Assembly (NCBI GenBank): GCA_016296165.1
Contig: JAEDJV010000130.1
Coordinates: 1 to 6,801 of the forward strand
Length of the DNA: 6,801 nucleotides
DNA from: Oscillospiraceae bacterium
GTDB lineage: Bacteria > Bacillota > Clostridia > Oscillospirales > Ruminococcaceae
Direction: 5' to 3'
This document shows positions 1 to 3,302 of the stretch, piece after piece (position 1 is the stretch's first letter; each line of letters opens with the position of its first letter). The notes under the pieces were generated by a model. It was not told the DNA's origin and searched no databases. It worked only from the letters and a program-made list of their open reading frames with translations. The position numbers were made by a program, and so were the translations under genes.

Positions 1-2
1 TA

Positions 3-80
3 TATGTTAAGGTTAGAGGCGTAGGTTTTATTCGAGAGGGAAACCCCGAAGGAGGCAATGTCATCAACTTAAGAAAATAG
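3..80 (+). pseudogene. 3' end of an unidentified reading frame entering from the left edge
   Basis: An open frame enters from the left edge and ends at the TAG at 78-80, giving 25 codons that finish with G-G-N-V-I-N-L-R-K. The last third is made of the 22-bp repeat at 53-74, so this end may result from an insertion that fused repeat sequence onto an older gene. I do not recognise the product. The same frame stays readable after two closely spaced stops (TAG 78-80, TAA 84-86) into the next fragment. Codons look plausible but the piece is too short to prove coding, so this entry is tentative. Confidence 0.25.
53..74 (+). repeat. 22-bp direct repeat, copy 1 (left of rpn)
   Basis: The 22 bases here (core GGCAATGTCATCAACTTAAG) recur exactly and in the same orientation at 1285-1306. 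No inverted copy was found in the window. The two copies bracket the coding remnant and the whole rpn transcription unit. Read in frame, both copies encode G-N-V-I-N-L-R. The repeat could be a mobile-element end, a duplicated target or a recombination site. It is too long for the usual few-base target duplications of most insertion sequences. Confidence 0.75.
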
Positions 81-86
81 ACGTAA

Positions 87-272
87 AAACATCAGAATAA
101 TGTTTGTGAGATTTTTCAATTGACAAATCTAAAAGTCGCAAATAAGGAAAGAACATACGACAGAATATTCAATGCCTGCTTCCTTATTGCATTTCATGGT
201 ACATCATTCAGGCAGAAACAGGCAAGGGATAGTTTTATGATTATGAATGAGTTGCTGAATGAAGACGTATGA
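87..272 (+). pseudogene. Coding remnant, 61 codons without a start, unidentified
   Basis: From 87 to the TGA at 270-272 one frame is open for 61 codons. It has no ATG until the last dozen residues and no ribosome binding site. The translation has coding character: the stretch around E-R-T-Y-D-R-I-F-N-A-C-F-L-I-A-F-H-G, followed by S-F-R-Q-K-Q-A-R-D, is well mixed and ends naturally in M-N-E-L-L-N-E-D-V. It lies in the same frame as the fragment before it, separated by two stops, and directly follows repeat copy 1. It could be the tail of a decayed gene, possibly a transposase or another mobile-element protein, but I cannot assign a family. The stop lies 9 nt before the hairpin that ends the convergent rpn gene. 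Confidence 0.35.
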
Positions 273-281
273 AAAAAATAA

Positions 282-307
282 GGATGTAACGTTGCAGCGT
301 TACATCC
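282..307 (-). terminator. Rho-independent terminator of rpn
   Basis: Read on the minus strand, a perfect 10-bp stem (GGATGTAACG with its complement, 6-nt loop) begins 12 nt after the rpn stop codon. It is followed by a U-rich tail, the complement of the A-run at 272-280. The plus-strand side has no T-run, so the terminator serves mainly rpn. Confidence 0.85.
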
Positions 308-319
308 AGTTAAAATCAA

Positions 320-493
320 TTAGGCAGTGTGATTCAATGCCTTCGCAAGTTCTTCAACTTCTTCTACAGAAAGATCGGTTCCTTTGGCAATTGCTTCATA
401 AGACAGAAGTCCCATGTTTAAAAAATTAATAGCAATCTGCTTTGATTTCTCTTTGGCAACATTTTTATTATTTTCTTCAATAGCCTTGCACAT
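320..493 (-). CDS. Candidate internally initiated short Rpn product (RpnS-like, 57 aa)
   Basis: Inside rpn, in the same frame, the sequence AGAAGGAG (502-509, minus) lies 8 nt before the ATG of Met225 (491-493). This is a better ribosome binding site than the one at the full-length start. Translation from it gives a 57-aa, Lys/Glu-rich helical protein made only of the C-terminal tail, without the nuclease core. For enterobacterial Rpn proteins it is published that a small C-terminal product (RpnS), made from an internal start, binds and inhibits the toxic full-length RpnL. The position and domain content here match that design. Caution: the Shine-Dalgarno arises from codons for E-G-V, which may be conserved for protein reasons. 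Separate translation is inferred, not shown. Confidence 0.5.
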   Translation of the reverse strand: MCKAIEENNKNVAKEKSKQIAINFLNMGLLSYEAIAKGTDLSVEEVEELAKALNHTA

Positions 494-1165
494 AGTATCA
501 ACTCCTTCTGGTGTTTCCTTAAGTTTTCTTGTTTTGTTCGCAAGTGGTTCAGTGAGCATATCACTGGCATTTGAGCATCTGAAATCATGCATTAGTTTCG
601 CAAGTTCAGAATCATCATTTTCTTTATCATATGCGGCATTCACAAAAATTATGTGAGCACCGTCTTCAAGTCTGCTGCCGTCTTCTTCTCGCCATTCATA
701 CTGATATATCAGCTTTCCTTTTCCCATAACATCATTTTCTGTTATGAAAATAACATAGGTTTCAGGCAATTCTGTGAAATCTTCTCCGGACTTTAGAATT
801 TCAATATCAATGGCACTTGAATGGTATCTTACTCTTTTAGGTGCTGCACCTGCATCAGAACGCTGAACTTCAAGGTTAAATTTCTTTCCTTTGCTGTCTG
901 TTCCTAAAACATCAAGGCGTAATGAACGTGAACCAGTGAGACTGTGTAAATCAAACTGTGTTTCTGATTGTGTAACATTAAGATCTTTTATCCCGGTAAT
1001 AATGCGAAGAACATATTCTGTCAGCGGAATGTCATCTCTGAACAATTCTCTCATAAACTCATCGTCCATAGGTCTGTAATCTTTGATAATCTGAAGAATT
1101 TTTTCACGTTCAGTTTTTGGGGTTTCTTCAGTCATACAGGTATTATTAACTTTTTCATTTTCCAT
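320..1165 (-). CDS. Rpn family recombination-promoting nuclease / PD-(D/E)XK (PDDEXK_2) putative transposase
   Basis: This 281-aa protein matches the Rpn / PDDEXK_2 family of putative transposases, which are DNA endonucleases. Members in E. coli raise RecA-independent recombination and are toxic antiphage proteins. The nuclease core is visible around residues 75-125. A strand carries D85 (R-L-D-V), then a G-K-K turn and E99-V-Q101, giving the D-x13-E-x-Q signature, followed by R-Y-H-S near 113-116. Residues 33-60 (P-M-D-D-E-F-M-R-E-L-F) form the usual N-terminal helix region. Residues 225-281 are the variable helical tail ending in a small helix-turn-helix-like repeat (S-Y-E-A-I-A...L-S-V-E-E-V-E-E-L). 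The ATG at 1165 is preceded by AAGGGCGG, about 8 nt away. The length is normal for the family and no key residue is missing, so the nuclease is probably active. The family is clear; the in vivo role (transposition, recombination or defence) is inferred. Confidence 0.9.
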   Translation of the reverse strand: MENEKVNNTCMTEETPKTEREKILQIIKDYRPMDDEFMRELFRDDIPLTEYVLRIITGIKDLNVTQSETQFDLHSLTGSRSLRLDVLGTDSKGKKFNLEVQRSDAGAAPKRVRYHSSAIDIEILKSGEDFTELPETYVIFITENDVMGKGKLIYQYEWREEDGSRLEDGAHIIFVNAAYDKENDDSELAKLMHDFRCSNASDMLTEPLANKTRKLKETPEGVDTMCKAIEENNKNVAKEKSKQIAINFLNMGLLSYEAIAKGTDLSVEEVEELAKALNHTA

Positions 1166-1202
1166 TGGCTGTTCCGCCCTTCTTTATATTACTTCTGACA
1201 CA

Positions 1203-1231
1203 ATTATACCATGAATACAATTGAAAATCAA
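1203..1231 (-). promoter_or_regulatory. SigA-type extended -10 promoter of rpn
   Basis: On the minus strand there is TTGATT (1226-1231), a 17-nt spacer and TATAAT (1203-1208), with TGG directly before the -10 forming an extended -10 (TGnTATAAT). Transcription would start near 1196, giving a leader of about 30 nt that contains the AAGGGCGG site. The promoter lies between rpn and repeat copy 2, inside the repeat-bounded block, so the block carries its own promoter. Confidence 0.8.
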
Positions 1232-1284
1232 GCTGTAAGCAACGTATTTTCAGCGTTTGCCATATATTTATATTTCACCGTGAA

Positions 1285-1306
1285 AGGCAATGTCATCAAC
1301 TTAAGA
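1285..1306 (+). repeat. 22-bp direct repeat, copy 2 (right of rpn)
   Basis: This is identical to positions 53-74 and in the same orientation, 1232 bp further on. Sequence on either side differs from copy 1 (upstream CCGTGA versus CGAAGG; downstream TTTATA versus AAATAG), so the match is a discrete 22-bp unit and not the edge of a longer duplication. It lies 53 bp upstream of the rpn -35 box. The intergenic span 1232-1323 holds nothing else I can identify. Confidence 0.75.
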
Positions 1307-1323
1307 TTTATAACGCTGATTTT

Positions 1324-1344
1324 GAGCATACATGAAGTATGTTC
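1324..1344. repeat. Short inverted repeat next to repeat copy 2
   Basis: CATAC and GTATG (1327-1331 and 1337-1341) form a stem around ATGAA. It extends to 8 pairs with one G-U if the plus strand is transcribed. It lies 17 nt after repeat copy 2 and 11 nt before the larger terminator hairpin. No function is evident; it could be a protein-binding palindrome or an element end. Confidence 0.3.
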
Positions 1345-1355
1345 AATTCTTCATT

Positions 1356-1395
1356 AATAAAACCACGCAGACGTCATATTCTGCGTGGTTTTATT
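1356..1395. terminator. Bidirectional terminator after the SPFH gene
   Basis: A perfect 15-bp stem (AATAAAACCACGCAG with its complement, 10-nt loop) starts 20 nt beyond the SPFH stop codon. The GC-rich core is flanked by A4 on one side and T4 on the other, so the hairpin has a U-tract in either direction. Its evident user is the minus-strand SPFH gene. It also isolates rpn from upstream transcription. Confidence 0.88.
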
Positions 1396-1415
1396 CAGGT
1401 AATGTTTTTTATGTT

Positions 1416-2681
1416 TTACGGTCTTGGAGAAGCACATTCAGAACAGAATTTACCTGTGTTTACAGTACCGCAAGAACAGGTCCATTCAGCTGACGGCTTC
1501 GGACTTGCGCATTCAGAACAGAATTTACCGGTATTTACAGTACCGCATGAACAGGTCCACTGTCCTGCTGGTGCCGGTTTTGGAGAAGCACATTCGGAGC
1601 AGAACTTACCTGTGTTTACAGTACCGCATGCACATGTCCATGATCCTGCCGGTGCAGCTGCCTGCTGTGCATCCTGCTGCTGTCCCATCGCAAAGAGATT
1701 CTGGGCATTTATTCCGCCTGCGCCTGCTGCCATGTTCATTCCCATGAATCCGTTCATAGCACCAGCTGTGTTTCCGGCAGCGGTTTTCATTGCCTCAGCC
1801 TGAGCGTTAACGAGAGTTGCAGCTGCATAGTTTGCATCGCGCATCATACCTGTTCGCTGTGCCTCTGTTATCATTTTTTGGTCTTCTTCTGGGATAGTAA
1901 GGTTGTTTATTGCGACGGATACTATTGATATACCTCTGAGCTGAGACCATTTTTTAGAGAGCTCTGCATTCATTGCGTCAGCAATTTCTGTTGTGTGACC
2001 AGGAAGTGCGCTGTATCTGATACCCATTTCGGAGATTTTTGCAAATGCAGGTCCAAGAGCACTTAAAAATTCACTTCTGAGCTGCTGGTCGATATCTGAG
2101 GTTTTGTAATCCTGTTCTATGTTTCCGCATACATTGGTGTAGAAAAGCATAGGATCGGTGATTTTGTATGAGTAAACGCCGTTGCAGCGGATAGTAACAT
2201 CAATGTCAAGTCCGATATTTTTATCCACAACTCTGAAAGGAACAGGGTTCTGTGTTCCGAATTTGTTGTCTTTTATTTCTTTAATATTAAAATAATATAC
2301 GCGCTGATCCTTGCCTGAACTTCCGCCGAATGAAATGCGTCTGCCTATCGTTTTAAATGTTTCAATAATACTCTGGCCAAGATCTCCGGAGAAAATGCTT
2401 GGTTCAGATGATGTGTCGAACCTGTATTCACCGGGAACCGCACAAATATCAACAACATGTCCCTGTTCCACTATGATAATACACTGTCCGTCAGCTACAG
2501 CGATAACACTTCCGTTGGAGATGACATTGTCATTACCTTTGTTTGATACGCGTCCGTCAACTTTTTTGTGACCTCTTGAAACAATAACGTTGTTTGGAAG
2601 AGCGTCACAGTAGAAAAATTCTTTGTACTGATCAGCAAGCGTACTGCTTACTGCTCCTATTGCTGCCTGAATAAGTCCCAT
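1416..2681 (-). CDS. SPFH/Band-7 domain protein ('virion core protein'/YdjI type) with three C-terminal zinc ribbons
   Basis: This 421-aa protein belongs to the cytosolic SPFH family often annotated as virion core protein-like; Bacillus YdjI is a relative linked to PspA membrane-stress recruitment. Residues 1-30 form an amphipathic start (M-G-L-I-Q-A-A-I-G-A...D-Q-Y-K-E-F-F) typical of this family. Residues about 45-265 are the SPFH domain, with V-P-G-E-Y-R-F and P-V-P-F-R. Residues 266-345 are a helix followed by an Ala/Met/Gly/Gln-rich linker. The C-terminus has three tandem zinc ribbons of pattern C-x-C-x8-C-x2-C: C350/352/361/364, C377/379/388/391 and C402/404/413/416. There is no signal peptide or membrane span, so membrane contact would be peripheral. 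The start is fixed by AAAGGAG 9 nt upstream. It is monocistronic, with its own promoter and terminator. The family is clear; the role in membrane-stress scaffolding is inferred from relatives, and no PspA gene is visible here. Confidence 0.9.
   Translation of the reverse strand: MGLIQAAIGAVSSTLADQYKEFFYCDALPNNVIVSRGHKKVDGRVSNKGNDNVISNGSVIAVADGQCIIIVEQGHVVDICAVPGEYRFDTSSEPSIFSGDLGQSIIETFKTIGRRISFGGSSGKDQRVYYFNIKEIKDNKFGTQNPVPFRVVDKNIGLDIDVTIRCNGVYSYKITDPMLFYTNVCGNIEQDYKTSDIDQQLRSEFLSALGPAFAKISEMGIRYSALPGHTTEIADAMNAELSKKWSQLRGISIVSVAINNLTIPEEDQKMITEAQRTGMMRDANYAAATLVNAQAEAMKTAAGNTAGAMNGFMGMNMAAGAGGINAQNLFAMGQQQDAQQAAAPAGSWTCACGTVNTGKFCSECASPKPAPAGQWTCSCGTVNTGKFCSECASPKPSAEWTCSCGTVNTGKFCSECASPRP
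1434..1640 (-). repeat. Three tandem zinc-ribbon coding repeats within the SPFH gene
   Basis: Three 51-bp units (1590-1640, 1509-1559, 1434-1484) each encode W-T-C-x-C-G-T-V-N-T-G-K-F-C-S-E-C. They are separated by short A-S-P-K-P-rich linkers, giving spacings of 27 and 25 residues. Proteins are identical in 16 of 17 positions while the DNA differs at several third positions. This indicates duplication followed by purifying selection on the protein. Confidence 0.9.
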
Positions 2682-2754
2682 AAATATGTACTCCTTTCAA
2701 AATTTTGATTGTTTTTCACTCACCTTTTCCCAGGGGTTAAAAATAATAATAAAT

Positions 2755-2796
2755 TTGAACATATTTTCTTCAGAAATATTTCATCTGTACGTTCAA
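2755..2796 (-). promoter_or_regulatory. Imperfect hairpin at the 5' end of the SPFH leader
   Basis: On the minus strand TTGAACGTA (2788-2796) can pair with TATGTTCAA (2755-2763), with one G-U pair, and a smaller AGA/UCU-type pairing is possible inside. With the start site predicted near 2799, the hairpin would sit within the first few nucleotides of a leader of about 118 nt. It may stabilise the mRNA 5' end. It matches no riboswitch I know. Confidence 0.3.
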
Positions 2797-2805
2797 CTAC
2801 TATAA

Positions 2806-2834
2806 ATAATACCGTAAAATAGTGATTTCGTCAA
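2806..2834 (-). promoter_or_regulatory. SigA-type promoter of the SPFH gene
   Basis: The minus strand carries TTGACG (2829-2834), a spacer of exactly 17 nt and TATTAT (2806-2811). Predicted transcription starts near 2799, leaving a leader of about 118 nt before the ATG at 2681, which is long for such a gene. The -35 box lies 16 nt beyond the hairpin at 2851-2887, so the unit upstream is insulated from this one. Confidence 0.75.
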
Positions 2835-2850
2835 TAGCTTTTTAAAACAC

Positions 2851-2887
2851 AAGGCAGAAGTTACATCTGAACGGTATCTTCTGCCTT
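2851..2887 (-). terminator. Hairpin terminator after the small minus-strand ORF
   Basis: AAGGCAGAAG (2851-2860) and CTTCTGCCTT (2878-2887) form a perfect 10-bp stem with a 17-nt loop. On the minus strand it is followed by GUGUUUU, a modest U-tract, and it begins 14 nt after the stop codon of the 32-aa ORF. It may equally be a leftover terminator of a lost gene. Confidence 0.55.
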
Positions 2888-2901
2888 TGCTACAAAATAT
2901 A

Positions 2902-3000
2902 TTAACAATATTTGTCATACTGATCAGGTGGATTGCCATAATTCTCTCTGAGAGGCACACCCTTAGGTCCGACATATCTGCAGTTGCCGTCAAATGCCAT
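2902..3000 (-). CDS. Possible 32-aa small protein or remnant of a larger gene, unidentified
   Basis: A minus-strand ATG at 3000 opens 32 codons ending in TAA. The product is rich in Gly, Pro and Tyr, with two cysteines (C7 and the C-terminal C32): it begins M-A-F-D-G-N-C-R-Y-V-G-P-K-G-V and ends P-P-D-Q-Y-D-K-Y-C. Codon choice (AGA, GGC, GAC, AAC) resembles the neighbouring genes. G+C is about 43 percent, against about 22 percent just upstream at 3061-3120, and a terminator-like hairpin starts 14 nt after the stop. Against it, no Shine-Dalgarno precedes the ATG. The frame also stays open upstream to 3081 without another ATG, though with GTG at 3009 and TTG at 3015. I recognise no family. It could be a real small protein or the tail of a decayed gene. 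Confidence 0.35.
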   Translation of the reverse strand: MAFDGNCRYVGPKGVPLRENYGNPPDQYDKYC

Positions 3001-3145
3001 AGGAATCACAAGCAAGCCGCGAAAAATGTTGCGCTGATTTTGTGTGTGAATTAACCTGAATTTTCCTTTAACTAAATATTTTTAAACTCTGCAAAAAAAA
3101 TGAAACATTTTTCTGTGCTACAAAGTATTATATTATAGTGCTGTC

Positions 3146-3160
3146 GGATAATGTTTATCC
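3146..3160. promoter_or_regulatory. Palindrome GGATAA-TGT-TTATCC, possible operator
   Basis: A perfect 6-bp inverted repeat with a 3-bp centre lies 61 bp upstream of the yfhO -35 box. It is beside overlapping minus-strand TATAAT-like hexamers (3127-3137), which lack a good -35. Size and symmetry suit a dimeric regulator, but AT-rich DNA yields such palindromes by chance. Confidence 0.25.
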
Positions 3161-3221
3161 TTTTCGGCAATCAGGATTGTGACCGGTACATATTTGTTTA
3201 TGCTTTTTAGTAAAAAACTAC

Positions 3222-3250
3222 TTGTCAAACGTGCAAAAATACTGTATAAT
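3222..3250 (+). promoter_or_regulatory. SigA-type promoter of the YfhO-family gene
   Basis: TTGTCA (3222-3227), a 17-nt spacer and a perfect TATAAT (3245-3250) predict a start near 3257 and a leader of about 46 nt. A TTG in frame with the gene lies within the -35 box, so translation cannot begin there from this promoter. This fixes the gene start at 3303. Confidence 0.85.
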
Positions 3251-3302
3251 AAAAATATATGTGTTCGCGCATGTTACAATAATTAATATCAGGAGGTTAC
3301 AA

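Noticed and set aside
58..72. GGAGG followed by ATG and a four-codon mini-ORF in repeat copy 1
   Set aside because: The spacing of 2 nt is too short for a ribosome site, and copy 2 lacks the GGAGG, so it is not a conserved part of the repeat.
1211..1357. A 48-codon plus-strand ORF with ATG between the rpn promoter and the SPFH terminator, containing repeat copy 2
   Set aside because: It has no Shine-Dalgarno, no promoter, starts within the antisense of the rpn promoter spacer and ends in the stem of a terminator. I treat it as chance, though it is noted with the repeat because the shared peptide is curious.
1339..1803. Plus-strand 154-codon open frame with repeated H-S-E-Q-N-L-P-V-F-T-V-P units
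   Set aside because: It is the antisense shadow of the zinc-ribbon repeats and Ala-rich linker of the SPFH gene, and its repeats only mirror those.
2793..2993. Minus-strand 66-codon frame across the intergenic region
   Set aside because: It overlaps the hairpin and the SPFH promoter, has poor composition and no ribosome site. The other minus frame at 2902-3000 looks more coding-like.
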